Shown here: positions 18,063-27,327 of the stretch, in pieces
Layout of the letters: every line of letters begins with the position of its first letter
Position numbering within the stretch: the stretch's first letter is position 1
Source: Desulfatitalea tepidiphila
Lineage (GTDB): Bacteria; Desulfobacterota; Desulfobacteria; Desulfobacterales; Desulfosarcinaceae
Length of the DNA stretch: 64,000 nucleotides
Direction of reading: 5' to 3'
Assembly: GCF_001293685.1 (NCBI RefSeq)
Contig: NZ_BCAG01000005.1
Location: forward strand, 248,001 to 312,000
Notes under the pieces: model-generated
Seen by the model: the letters and a program-made list of their open reading frames with translations, nothing else
Database searches by the model: none
Told to the model about the DNA's origin: nothing
Position numbers and translations under genes: made by a program

Positions 18063-18257
18063 GCGGGTCGCATCCCCGCCGGTTTCAGAGTCGAAACGTT
18101 GACGAAAAGCCGCAACTTGATAAACGGTCCTCTATGGTTTGAAATTTTAAATTCCGTTGCCGCCCCAAGGCAATAAATCGTTGATTGCAACGCCCACCTC
18201 GCATATGAATAGGCTCCAAAATGGGATTTGTATCCGCACTCGATTCAGAGGCATCGC

Positions 18258-19673
18258 ATGCAAGCGTTACTGGTCATTTCAAGCATTGAAGACGACATCG
18301 AAAAGATCCGCCGGGCATTTGATACCGACGTCAAGATCGACGGCATCCGCGATTTTGCCCAGGCCGCGCCCATGCTGTCCCGGGCGCGTTACGACTGGCT
18401 CTTCGTCGACCTGGACATCATGGCCGACCACATGCACGGCGGGGATTTCAGCGAAACCTTGAATCCGCTGCAAAAACAGTCGCCTTCAATTGAAATCGTC
18501 ATCATGGCCGCACCCGAACATATCCGCAAGGCCGTCGGGTTGGTCAAGCAGGGCGCCAGCGACTACATCACCTATCCAGTCTCCACGGATGAGGTCCGTC
18601 TGGTGGTCGATACCATCAAAAAGACCGCCATACGCCAATCGGAACTCGATTACCTGAGGGATAAATTCTGGAAAGCCGATGCCCTGGAGGTGATCCAGAC
18701 CAAAAGTCCGGCCATGGTCGAGGTATTTAAAAAAATCCGATCCGTCGCCGCCACCAAGACCACGGTCATCCTGACCGGCGAAACCGGGACCGGCAAGAGC
18801 GTGCTGGCCAAACTCATCCACCAGCACAGCAATCGGCAAAAGGCGCAGTTCATCAGCGTGCACTGCGGCGCCATACCCGACACGCTGTTGGAAAGCGAGC
18901 TCTTCGGCCATGAAAAAGGGGCCTTTACCGGCGCCCTGCGCAAAAAGCTCGGCAAGTTCGAAATCGCCAACGGCGGGACCATCTTCCTCGATGAAATCGG
19001 TACGTTGACCCCCCAGGCCCAGATCAAACTCTTACAGGTCCTGCAGGACGGCACCTTCAGCCGTGTGGGCGGAGAAGAGACGATCTGCACCAATGCCCGG
19101 GTGATCGCCGCCACCAATACCGATTTGAAAGCGGCCAGTGAAGAGGGCTCTTTTCGCAAGGATTTGTACTACCGGCTCAATGTCTTTCCTATCCACATCC
19201 CTCCCTTGCGGGATCGGATCGAGGACCTGCCACAGTTGATTCATTTCTTTTTGACCCGCCTGAACCGCGAGTTCCAGAAGTCGATCCAATCGGTGCATCC
19301 CCATGTATTGCAAAACCTGTCCAAATATCAATGGCCCGGCAATGTGCGCGAGCTGGAAAACCTGATGGAGCGGGCCTATATTCTGGAAGATGCCACGGTG
19401 TTGACACCCACCGGATTTCCTCAGGAGTTGTTCGAACAACTCTGCGAGGCGGCCGTCATGCCGGTACACACCAACATGCCCCTTTCCGAAGCCCGCCGCA
19501 TGGCCCTAGACGATTTCGAACGGCGCTACATCAAGGACCTGCTGGGCCGCAACCGGGGCAAAATCAACGCATCGGCCGCAGAGGCGGGCATCACCACGCG
19601 CCAGCTGCATAAGCTGATGAGCCACCACGGCATTCACAAGGAAGAATTCAAGGCTAAGACAGTCATGGAATAG
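18258..19673 (+). CDS. NtrC-type sigma54 activator with degenerate receiver domain
   Basis: A 471-residue protein from ATG 18258 (agagg upstream). Its AAA+ domain is intact: Walker A GETGTGKS, the sigma54-contact loop GAFTGA, FLDEIGTL and the DLYYRLNVFPI block. A Fis-like C-terminal HTH follows (KINASAAEAGITTRQLHKLM). The N-terminal receiver keeps Asp51 (FVDLDI), but the acidic pocket is Ser8-Ser9, the switch Thr is Ala84 (VIMAAP) and the conserved Lys is Tyr106 (DYITYP). Phospho-transfer is therefore doubtful. It probably works as a constitutive or ligand/partner-controlled activator. It heads a run of regulatory genes and is a candidate for the sigma54 promoters nearby. Confidence 0.9.
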   Translation: MQALLVISSIEDDIEKIRRAFDTDVKIDGIRDFAQAAPMLSRARYDWLFVDLDIMADHMHGGDFSETLNPLQKQSPSIEIVIMAAPEHIRKAVGLVKQGASDYITYPVSTDEVRLVVDTIKKTAIRQSELDYLRDKFWKADALEVIQTKSPAMVEVFKKIRSVAATKTTVILTGETGTGKSVLAKLIHQHSNRQKAQFISVHCGAIPDTLLESELFGHEKGAFTGALRKKLGKFEIANGGTIFLDEIGTLTPQAQIKLLQVLQDGTFSRVGGEETICTNARVIAATNTDLKAASEEGSFRKDLYYRLNVFPIHIPPLRDRIEDLPQLIHFFLTRLNREFQKSIQSVHPHVLQNLSKYQWPGNVRELENLMERAYILEDATVLTPTGFPQELFEQLCEAAVMPVHTNMPLSEARRMALDDFERRYIKDLLGRNRGKINASAAEAGITTRQLHKLMSHHGIHKEEFKAKTVME

Positions 19674-19717
19674 AGACCATTGGTGGCGATCTGCAATCGT
19701 CATGGAACTGAAAAAAA

Positions 19718-21226
19718 ATGCCATTCGGCACACTGACATCTGAGAACCGGCTTATTCTGGAAACTATCCAGGGCATCCTGGTGCGTCTTTCAATGGACGG
19801 CCGTATCCAAACGTTTTGCTGCATGACGGAAGAGGGCGGCCACCTCGCCCATCTCAATCCCCAAGGCGCTTTTTGGCACGATCTTTTCGAACCCCTCGAT
19901 GGCCAACTTGAATGGCGCGATTTTTTCCATGATGTGCTTCTGATCGACGGCCGCGGCCGACATCTCAACTGGATCGCCGATGCCGTCGGCGAGCCAATCC
20001 GCTTGGAATGGCAATTTAAAAGGGTCGGAACATCTGCAGATCCCAGCAGTTTTCTACTCGGCATCGGTCGCGTAATAACACGGCGCATGGCCAATGAAGA
20101 ACGAATGGCTGCGGAACATCATCGCTTGGTCGAAGATAATAAAGAGATGACCTGCCTCTACGGCATATCACAGATCATCGTCGAAATGGGCGGTACTTTT
20201 GACGACAAGCTGACCGCCATTGCCCAATTGATGATTCCGGCCCTGCATTGTCCTGAAAGAGCTACAGTGCATATTCGACTCAACAATGTTTCGTACAAAA
20301 CCCCGGGCTTCGACCAAGCCGACGAGCGCATCTCCGAAAAGGTCGTCGTCCTGGGAGAGGAGCGGGGCCAAGTAGAGATCGGCTACCGGCTTCGGTATCA
20401 GCCTGCCGATCCCCAGAAGGTTGACTTCAACAATAAGGAGCGACGTCTTCTCAAGAATGTCGCCAGACAGCTTGCCTTCAAGCTGGAGAAACGAGAACTT
20501 CAGGAGCAACTCAAGCATGCTGATCGTCTGGTCACCATCGGGCAATTGGCCGCCGGCATCGCCCACGAGCTCAACAACCCCCTGGCCGACATCCTCGGAT
20601 TTGCCCAGCTCGCATCCCGACGTCCCGACCTGCCCGAAGAGACCTATCAGGACCTGGTCCGAATCGTTAAATCCGCTCTATATGCCCGTGAGGTGATCAA
20701 AAGGATCCTCCTCTTCAGCCGGCAAAGCCGTCCCCACAAAACCGAAGCGGACCTCAATGCAATCGTCGATGAATGGCTCGATTTTATTCGATTCCGCTGC
20801 GCCAAGAGCAACATCGAAGTGGATCTCGAACTCGATCCTGGACTGCCGCCCATCGTTGGGGACCCTGCCCAGCTCAACCAAGTGCTCGTCAACCTGGTCA
20901 TCAACGCGATCCACGCCATGAACGAAGGCGGACGACTGACCATTGCGACCGGCAGGGATGGCGACAAGGTCTATCTGCTTGTTCGGGACACAGGATCGGG
21001 CATCAATACAGAGATCATGGACAAAATTTTCCTGCCTTTCTTTACCACCAAGGATGTGGACCAGGGGACGGGATTGGGTTTGTCGGTAGTCTACGGGATC
21101 GTTCAAGAACACGGCGGCCAAGTGACGGTGCGCAGCAAAGAGGGGGCTGGTTCGACCTTTCAGATCGTCTTTCCCCTGACAAAGCCGGCCCCATGTGCAG
21201 TGGAAACGGAGTCGCAACCCAAATGA
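19718..21226 (+). CDS. Soluble sensor histidine kinase (PAS-like, GAF-like, HisKA, HATPase)
   Basis: A 502-residue protein without membrane helices. The N-terminal ~120 residues look PAS-like (LVRLSMDGRIQTF...GIGRVITRRMANEER). A GAF-like middle follows (about 140-250), then the H-box with His283 (LAAGIAHELNNPLADILGF), N-box (NLVINAIHAMNEGG), G1 DTGSGI and G2 GTGLGLSVVYGI. It autophosphorylates in response to a cytoplasmic cue. Its stop overlaps the start of the following NtrC-type regulator by four bases (ATGA), so that regulator is its probable partner. Confidence 0.9.
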   Translation: MPFGTLTSENRLILETIQGILVRLSMDGRIQTFCCMTEEGGHLAHLNPQGAFWHDLFEPLDGQLEWRDFFHDVLLIDGRGRHLNWIADAVGEPIRLEWQFKRVGTSADPSSFLLGIGRVITRRMANEERMAAEHHRLVEDNKEMTCLYGISQIIVEMGGTFDDKLTAIAQLMIPALHCPERATVHIRLNNVSYKTPGFDQADERISEKVVVLGEERGQVEIGYRLRYQPADPQKVDFNNKERRLLKNVARQLAFKLEKRELQEQLKHADRLVTIGQLAAGIAHELNNPLADILGFAQLASRRPDLPEETYQDLVRIVKSALYAREVIKRILLFSRQSRPHKTEADLNAIVDEWLDFIRFRCAKSNIEVDLELDPGLPPIVGDPAQLNQVLVNLVINAIHAMNEGGRLTIATGRDGDKVYLLVRDTGSGINTEIMDKIFLPFFTTKDVDQGTGLGLSVVYGIVQEHGGQVTVRSKEGAGSTFQIVFPLTKPAPCAVETESQPK

Positions 21227-22554
21227 ACCCCAAAGCGGTCAGATTGCTAGCGGTCGATGACAGCCCCAGCACCCTGGAAGTCATCCAGCGCATCTTGAAA
21301 TCCGCCGGCTATGACACCAGAACCTGTCATAGCGTCGTGGAGGCGGTGAGCGCTCTGAGCCGGACCCCGTTCGACCTGGTCATCACCGATTACAAGATGC
21401 CCAAACACAGCGGCATGGACCTGATCCAGTATGTCCATGAGAACCACCAGGACACGGCGGTCATCATGGTGACCGGATATGCTACCATCGACGGCGCCGT
21501 GGAAGCTGTAAAAAAAGGGGCCGAAACCTATCTGGCCAAACCGTTCACGGACCAGGAACTGCTCACGGCCGTAGAAGAAGCCCTCGAAAAACTCGCACGG
21601 CGGCGCAACGTCCAGACTGAGGCTCAACCGTCGATGTTTCATGACATCATCGGCACCTCGCCCGGTATGCAGCACGTATTCAAGCTCATTGACAAGGCAG
21701 CGGCCATGAACGTCAACGTAATGATCTCCGGAGAAAGTGGCACGGGAAAGGAACTGGTGGCACGGGCCATTCACTACGGCGGTCCTCGTTCAGCGGCACC
21801 CTTTGTACCGGTCAACTGCACGGCCATACCCGACAGCCTGCTCGAGAGCGAGTTGTTCGGTCATGTGAAAGGCGCCTTCACGGGGGCCAACACCTCCAGG
21901 GCGGGCTTTTTCCAGATAGCGGAGAACGGTACGATATTTCTGGATGAAATCGGCGATGCCAGCCTCAATCTGCAAGGCAAGCTGTTGAGGGCCATACAGA
22001 GCAAAGAGATTTTTATGGTTGGTTCCAGCACGGTTCAGAAGGTCGATACCCGCATCATTGCCGCCACACACAAAGACTTGCCAACACTGGTCCAAAAAGG
22101 ACTTTTCAGGGAAGATCTTTACTATCGGCTGAATATTATCGACATTTCAATCCCGCCGCTAAGAGATCGAAAAGAGGACGTCCCGGCTTTAGTCAATTAT
22201 TTCGTAACCCAATTCTGCCAAGATATTGGCCGAAAGCCGCCGACCTTTACCGATAGAGCCCTCGATGCCCTGATCAATCACAGTTGGCCGGGCAACATCC
22301 GAGAACTGGAAAATCTATTGCAGCGTCTTTTGGTCATCGTGGACGGTGACCTCATCGATTCCGGCGATTTTCCCGACAGCATGCGGTTAAACATCGATAC
22401 CGCCCAATCGGGCAGCCGGTCGCTCGCAGAAGTCGAAGCGGAACACATTTTGAAAGTACTGGCAGTAGTCGGTGGCAACAAAACCCAGGCCGCCGAAATT
22501 TTGGGTATCGACCGTAAAACCCTCCGAGAAAAACTCAAAAAGATCCGACCATAG
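21223..22554 (+). CDS. NtrC-family response regulator (receiver - AAA+ - HTH)
   Basis: A 443-residue protein. ATG 21223 overlaps the kinase stop (ATGA) with ggag upstream, so translation is coupled. The receiver is complete: Asp12-Asp13, phospho-acceptor Asp56 (VITDYKMP), Thr in VMVTGYAT and Lys in LAKPF. The AAA+ domain has GESGTGKE, GAFTGA and FLDEIGDA, and the C-terminal Fis-type helix-turn-helix is NKTQAAEILGIDRKTLREKL. It should activate sigma54 transcription when phosphorylated. The first sigma54 promoter lies 170 bp downstream, before the next kinase operon. The frame is open further upstream but only as a shadow of the kinase gene. Confidence 0.93.
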   Translation: MNPKAVRLLAVDDSPSTLEVIQRILKSAGYDTRTCHSVVEAVSALSRTPFDLVITDYKMPKHSGMDLIQYVHENHQDTAVIMVTGYATIDGAVEAVKKGAETYLAKPFTDQELLTAVEEALEKLARRRNVQTEAQPSMFHDIIGTSPGMQHVFKLIDKAAAMNVNVMISGESGTGKELVARAIHYGGPRSAAPFVPVNCTAIPDSLLESELFGHVKGAFTGANTSRAGFFQIAENGTIFLDEIGDASLNLQGKLLRAIQSKEIFMVGSSTVQKVDTRIIAATHKDLPTLVQKGLFREDLYYRLNIIDISIPPLRDRKEDVPALVNYFVTQFCQDIGRKPPTFTDRALDALINHSWPGNIRELENLLQRLLVIVDGDLIDSGDFPDSMRLNIDTAQSGSRSLAEVEAEHILKVLAVVGGNKTQAAEILGIDRKTLREKLKKIRP

Positions 22555-22722
22555 CTCTTCGCAAGGCAGCGGAGAATATCGCCCCACCCGGGGAAAAACA
22601 CCCCAATCAACACCCTTTCGGCTTTCATCTTCATATCGCTCCTCCCACCTAAAATCATCCATATCCACCAGATTTAATTGAATTCTCATGCAGAAATAAA
22701 ATCGCGACCGTCTACCGGAAAA

Positions 22723-22738
22723 TGGCACGCCAGGTGCA
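22723..22738 (+). promoter_or_regulatory. Sigma54 (-24/-12) promoter
   Basis: TGGCACGCCAGGTGCA: the -24 element TGGCAC is exact, GG and GC are separated by exactly 10 bases, and the -12 element is GTGCA (consensus TTGCA/T). It lies 50 bp before the dCache kinase ATG 22788, which has aaagga as Shine-Dalgarno. A half-copy (CATGCAG, 22687-22693) of the palindrome at 42013 lies 30 bp upstream. Confidence 0.8.
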
Positions 22739-22787
22739 TTAATGACCATACTGGATCCAACTCATAGCTATCAAAGGATGTGTCAGA

Positions 22788-24533
22788 ATGGAAAACCACG
22801 AAAATCTTCAACAGCGATATTATCGCACCTTTTTTCGCAACATAATTTTTACCATTCTCGCCGCATCGGTAACCCCCATGATCATCGTCGGCATTTTTAT
22901 CTTCGACAACTTCAGGACATCATACAAGCAAAAAGTGCACGACCATTTGGAACTGGTAGCCTGGCATCACAAGAAAAACATCAATTTTTTCCTTCAGGAA
23001 AAACTGGCCAACATCCGCGCCATCGCCGATCACTACAGCTATGATTCCTTCAACAATCCTTATTTTATAAAACAAAAGCTCACGGAGCTTCAACAAGCAT
23101 ACAATCGTGTGTTTGTGGATCTGGGCTTGATCAATCATGAGGGTATCCAAGTCTCCTATGCCGGCCCACACGCACTCCTGAATGCAGACTATTCCAAAGC
23201 GGAATGGTTCAAAAAGGCAATCAATGCCTCGCATTTCACCAGCGACGTGTTTTCCGGACTGAGAGCCGAACCGCACTTTATTATCTCGTCCAGACAATAT
23301 TATAGAGGAGAGCCCTGGATCTTAAGAGCGACCATCGATTTTCGATCCTTCAACGATCTGGTAGAAAATCTTCGTATCGGCAAAACCGGCTTTGCCTTCA
23401 TATTGAACAAATCAGGCGAGTTCCAAACCAGGCCCAGTGCAACAACGGAAAATCCCAAAGATCTTCTCACGTTGATCACCACAAATGGCATGAGTTCATC
23501 CCCCATGGTGATCATCAAAAAGAACCAAAACGGAAAAAAGCTCATTTACGCGACAGTCCACCTCAAGCAAGGCGACTGGTGGATGATACTTCAACAGGAT
23601 CTGACGGATGCTTACTCAGACCTTTATCGAACTCAGCAAATCGCCATCATCATCATGCTGGTCGGCGGTCTGGGCATCGTCGGCACAAGCCTGCTGCTCA
23701 GCCGAGGCCTGATTAAACGCATTTCCCAGGCGGACAGGGAGAAGACGCTGGCGGACAAAGAACGCGAAATGATGTCCCAGCAGGTGATCGAAACCGGCAA
23801 ACTGGCCTCTATCGGCGAACTGGCCGCCGGAATCGCCCATGAGATCAACAACCCCGTCGCCATCATGGTGGAAGAAGCCGGCTGGATTCAGGACCTGATT
23901 GAGGAAGAGAGGCCTGCGATGGCGAACAGCGATAACCTGAGCGAAATCGAAAGAGCCCTGCGCCAGATCCACACCCAGGGTAAGCGCTGCAAGGATATCA
24001 CCCACAAACTTCTCAGTTTTGCACGCAAGACCGATTCTCGCGTGAACGCTGTTTCAATCAACGAGGCCTTGGACGAGGTGGTCTACCTTTCCGAACAGCG
24101 AGCTAAATATAGCAGCATCAAAATCAACAAACATTTTCAGCAAAACCTGCCTCACATCCAAGCCAGTGAAACCGAATTGCAGCAAGTACTGCTGAATATT
24201 GTCAACAACGCATTGGATGCCATGGAAAAAACCGGCGGAGAAATCAACATCCGATCAGGGATGGAAGACAATTTCATCGTCGTCGAGCTGGCAGACAGCG
24301 GGCCGGGCATCGCCCAGGCAAATCTCGGACGAATTTTCGATCCATTTTTCACGACAAAGCCGGTAGGAAAAGGAACGGGATTGGGATTGTCGATCTGCTA
24401 CGGCATCATTAACAAGATGGGGGGCCAGATCGATGCAAAAAGCGAGGTGAACAAAGGAACCGTTTTTACCATTCGGATGCCGATCAACGGAAGCTCAACC
24501 GAAAAAGGCCAACAACAGAAACAAAGCGCTTAG
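22788..24533 (+). CDS. Membrane sensor histidine kinase with dCache domain
   Basis: A 581-residue kinase. TM1 lies at about 19-40, then a ~240-residue periplasmic double-Cache domain (DLGLINHEGIQVSYAGPH, EPWILRATIDFRSFNDLVENLRIGKTGFAFILN) and TM2 at about 284-304. A coiled linker leads to the HisKA domain with His351 (GIAHEINNP) and an HATPase with NNALDAM, DSGPGI and GTGLGLS. dCache domains of this type bind small carboxylates or amino acids (DctB is an example). It heads an operon with two receivers and a DASS permease, behind a sigma54 promoter. Paralogues sit at 34056 and 42204, each also in front of receiver and permease genes. Confidence 0.92.
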   Translation: MENHENLQQRYYRTFFRNIIFTILAASVTPMIIVGIFIFDNFRTSYKQKVHDHLELVAWHHKKNINFFLQEKLANIRAIADHYSYDSFNNPYFIKQKLTELQQAYNRVFVDLGLINHEGIQVSYAGPHALLNADYSKAEWFKKAINASHFTSDVFSGLRAEPHFIISSRQYYRGEPWILRATIDFRSFNDLVENLRIGKTGFAFILNKSGEFQTRPSATTENPKDLLTLITTNGMSSSPMVIIKKNQNGKKLIYATVHLKQGDWWMILQQDLTDAYSDLYRTQQIAIIIMLVGGLGIVGTSLLLSRGLIKRISQADREKTLADKEREMMSQQVIETGKLASIGELAAGIAHEINNPVAIMVEEAGWIQDLIEEERPAMANSDNLSEIERALRQIHTQGKRCKDITHKLLSFARKTDSRVNAVSINEALDEVVYLSEQRAKYSSIKINKHFQQNLPHIQASETELQQVLLNIVNNALDAMEKTGGEINIRSGMEDNFIVVELADSGPGIAQANLGRIFDPFFTTKPVGKGTGLGLSICYGIINKMGGQIDAKSEVNKGTVFTIRMPINGSSTEKGQQQKQSA

Positions 24534-24599
24534 CAGGACAATGCAAGGATTAACTGGACGTCCCTGATAATTAACGTGGGCAATTAGAGGAGATAACAC

Positions 24600-25031
24600 A
24601 TGACAATCGCCAAAGTGATGCTAGTCGACGATGAGAAACCGTTCGTGGACACCATGATCAAACGCCTGAACAAACGTGAAGTGGATATCGTACCAGCTTA
24701 TAACGGACAGGAGGCATTGGACAAGCTGGCCGAAGACAGCACCATCGAAGTGGTCATCCTGGACATTAAAATGCCGGTCATGGATGGGATGGAGGCCCTA
24801 AATAAAATTAAAAGCAAACACCCATTGGTCGAAGTCATCATGCTCACCGGTCACGCTACGGTTGAAACTGGTATCGAGGGAATGAAAATGGGCGCCTTTG
24901 ACTATCTCATGAAACCGTGCAACGCCGATGAACTTGTCGAAAAGGTACAACAGGCTGCTGCAAAAAAGCGTCAGCATGAAGAAAAAATTATGGAAGCGAG
25001 AATCAAGGCAATTACCCTGCGTAAACCATAG
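24600..25031 (+). CDS. Stand-alone receiver (CheY-like) protein
   Basis: A 143-residue receiver with all active-site residues: Asp10/Asp11, phospho-acceptor Asp55 (VILDIKMP), Thr83 (MLTGHAT) and Lys105 (LMKPCN). A short charged helical tail follows (EEKIMEARIKAI) and there is no DNA-binding output. The Shine-Dalgarno is gaggaga. It lies between the dCache kinase and the permease and probably takes phosphate from that kinase. Its target is likely a protein, possibly the neighbouring permease. Confidence 0.9.
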   Translation: MTIAKVMLVDDEKPFVDTMIKRLNKREVDIVPAYNGQEALDKLAEDSTIEVVILDIKMPVMDGMEALNKIKSKHPLVEVIMLTGHATVETGIEGMKMGAFDYLMKPCNADELVEKVQQAAAKKRQHEEKIMEARIKAITLRKP

Positions 25032-25156
25032 CCGATAGCTCTGAGTTGGAGATGAACTCGGGCGGTCAGGATGTATTCGAATTTTCAAACAGAGAGTGTA
25101 GCGGCCACTGAGAGGGGCAATTCGGCCTGTAAAGAGAAGATGCATAAGGACAAACG

Positions 25157-25558
25157 ATGACGGTAAAACTTGACGACAAGAGCGCTCCCATCAACGTGTT
25201 GTTGGTCGACGATGAGATTTGCTATGTCAATGTTTTAGCGAATCGGCTTTCGAAACGTAAAATTGCGGCCAGCAAAGCATACAGTGGTACGGAAGCAATC
25301 CGGAAATTGCGGGAACAGGATTTTGATGTCGTTGTCCTGGATCTCAAGCTCGAAGACATGGACGGCATCGAAGTATTAAAAATATTGAAAAAAATGATAC
25401 CCGACCTCAATGTGATCATGCTCACCGGCCATGGCTCGGAACAAGCCGCCAAAGACGGAATTAAAGAGGGGGCTTTTGATTATCTCACCAAGCCCTGCGA
25501 ACTGCACGAGTTGATCGCAAAGATTCGGGAAGCGCACCAACAACACCAAGGAGGCTGA
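25157..25558 (+). CDS. Stand-alone receiver protein
   Basis: A 133-residue receiver with Asp18/Asp19, phospho-acceptor Asp62, Thr90 and Lys112. The loop after Asp62 reads LKLEDMDG, lacking the usual Pro of KMPGMDG, which distinguishes it from the other receivers here. It ends soon after the last helix (HQQHQGG) with no output domain. It lies 126 bp after the previous receiver and 140 bp before the permease. Confidence 0.88.
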   Translation: MTVKLDDKSAPINVLLVDDEICYVNVLANRLSKRKIAASKAYSGTEAIRKLREQDFDVVVLDLKLEDMDGIEVLKILKKMIPDLNVIMLTGHGSEQAAKDGIKEGAFDYLTKPCELHELIAKIREAHQQHQGG

Positions 25559-25698
25559 CCACTGCATCCGATGACGGGGCTTACAAGCGCCGACAGCCAT
25601 ACAAACGGGCCATCGGATGTGTTGAAACGAACATCAAATAAAAAAATCCATCCCAGGTAGTGATAGGTTTATTGCTCGTGGGCTCCAAGGAGAATTAG

Positions 25699-27285
25699 AT
25701 GTCATTCCTGCTCAAATCCAAACATGTTCAAATTCTTTTCGCTTTTATCCTGGGCGCTCTAATTTTGATGCTGCCCAGGCCGGAAGGCACCCAATTCAGG
25801 ATTTCCGGCGACAGCAGTTATGGATTTTACGAAACCATTCGCGAACACTTCAACCGCGTGACACCTCCCGACACGGCTGCCGAAAACTACATCGTCGAGG
25901 TTCAGAAATCGAGCGATATCGGCTCCTACGAAAAATATCTCAAAACAAAGATCGCCGAAGGTCAGAACGGCGATATCCAATTTGAAACGGTGAACGGCCT
26001 TACCCCCAAAGCCATGCGATTCCTGGCGGTGTTGGTCGTGTTGATTTTTCTCTTCCTGGTGGAGCCCATCCCTCTCGAAATCACCGCCATCCTCATCGGC
26101 GTCTCCCTGGTGGTCATGCAGATCGTGGATGTCAAAACGGCATGGGCACCCTATATGCATCCGGTGGTGGTCTTCATCATGTGCTGCCTCATCTTCGCCA
26201 TTTCACTGGAAAAGGCCGGACTGACCAAACGATTGGGGCACTTCATCGTCAAAAAGGCGGGCACCAACGTAGTCCGCTTTACCTTTTTAATCAGTATCGG
26301 CCTGGGACTCTCCTCGTCCTTTATGCACGATGCCGCCGCTGTCTCCATCGGCATCGTCACCATGTTGCCGCTCATGCGTGCCGCTGGCATTCAGCCCCAT
26401 TCCAACACGGCCAAGTTCATGTTGATTTCCCTGGCCTTCGCCTGTTCATGCGGCGGTATGGGCACCCTGATCGGTGGCGGCCGCTGCATGGTATCTGCGG
26501 CATTCCTGAAGGAGTTCACCGGCATCGAAATCAATTTCTTCGACTGGATCAAGTATGCCATGCCCATGGCCCTGGTGACCGTTCCCGCCTCGGTCATGGT
26601 CTGCTATCTGGTATTTCGGCCGGACAAGACTCTGGAACTGCCCAAATATGATGAAGCCCTGCCCCCCTGGTCGGCCAAGGAAAAAATCACTTTGATCATC
26701 ATCGGTGCGGCCTTCGTGCTCTGGTTGACCAAAGGGATGCATGGCCTGGACTATTCGGTGACCGGCATGCTGGCCGTGGCCGCATTGGTGCTGGCTGGCA
26801 TTTTGAAGTGGGACGACGTGCATGAGAACCTGGAGTGGGGCACGGCCCTGTTCATCTTCGGCGGTGGCATCTCCCTGGGGCTGGCAATGGGATACTCGGG
26901 TGCGGCAGACTACTTCGCCCATCTGTTCTTCCCACTGATCAAGGGCGGCGGCTGGCTTTTGCTGTTCGCCGGTGTGGCCGTCTTCGGCGCCCTGGTGACC
27001 AACGCCATGGCCAATGTGGCCGCGGCTGCATTGATTCTGCCCATCGTCATTCCCATGGCGCAGCTGGAGGGAGTCGATCCGCGTGTGCTGGCCTTGTGCC
27101 TCGGCACCGCCACCTCCTTTGCCATGCTGCTGGTCATCGGCTGCCCGCCCAATGCCATTGCTTACAGTTTCCGCCAGTTCAAGGCCTCGGACATTACCAA
27201 GGTCGGCCTGGTGGCCACGCCGGTGCTGCTCATCATGCTGATCGCGGTGGCGGCGGTGTGGTGGAAAATTCTGGGCCTGGTATAG
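25699..27285 (+). CDS. SLC13/DASS-family anion permease
   Basis: A 528-residue transporter. TM1 (residues 9-27) is followed by an extracytoplasmic segment of about 75 residues, unusual for the family, and then the DASS core starting FLAVLVVLIFLFLVEPIPLEITAIL. The two hairpin motifs that are Ser-Asn-Thr in VcINDY are His210-Asp-Ala (FMHDAAAVS) and Ala438-Asn-Val (MANVAAAALILP). The family imports di/tricarboxylates or sulfate with Na+; the altered motifs leave substrate and ion open. The Shine-Dalgarno is aaggag. It sits within a receiver-rich operon and is about 80% identical by eye to the permease at 29247. Confidence 0.9.
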   Translation: MSFLLKSKHVQILFAFILGALILMLPRPEGTQFRISGDSSYGFYETIREHFNRVTPPDTAAENYIVEVQKSSDIGSYEKYLKTKIAEGQNGDIQFETVNGLTPKAMRFLAVLVVLIFLFLVEPIPLEITAILIGVSLVVMQIVDVKTAWAPYMHPVVVFIMCCLIFAISLEKAGLTKRLGHFIVKKAGTNVVRFTFLISIGLGLSSSFMHDAAAVSIGIVTMLPLMRAAGIQPHSNTAKFMLISLAFACSCGGMGTLIGGGRCMVSAAFLKEFTGIEINFFDWIKYAMPMALVTVPASVMVCYLVFRPDKTLELPKYDEALPPWSAKEKITLIIIGAAFVLWLTKGMHGLDYSVTGMLAVAALVLAGILKWDDVHENLEWGTALFIFGGGISLGLAMGYSGAADYFAHLFFPLIKGGGWLLLFAGVAVFGALVTNAMANVAAAALILPIVIPMAQLEGVDPRVLALCLGTATSFAMLLVIGCPPNAIAYSFRQFKASDITKVGLVATPVLLIMLIAVAAVWWKILGLV

Positions 27286-27327
27286 CGCTGTCAAAAAAAT
27301 GCTTCTATTCTAAGCAGGAGTCAACAG

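Noticed and set aside
18218-18240. A possible sigma54 site before the 18258 activator gene (TGGGATTTGTATCCGCA-like)
   Set aside because: Only the GG/GC spacing fits; both flanking elements are poor.
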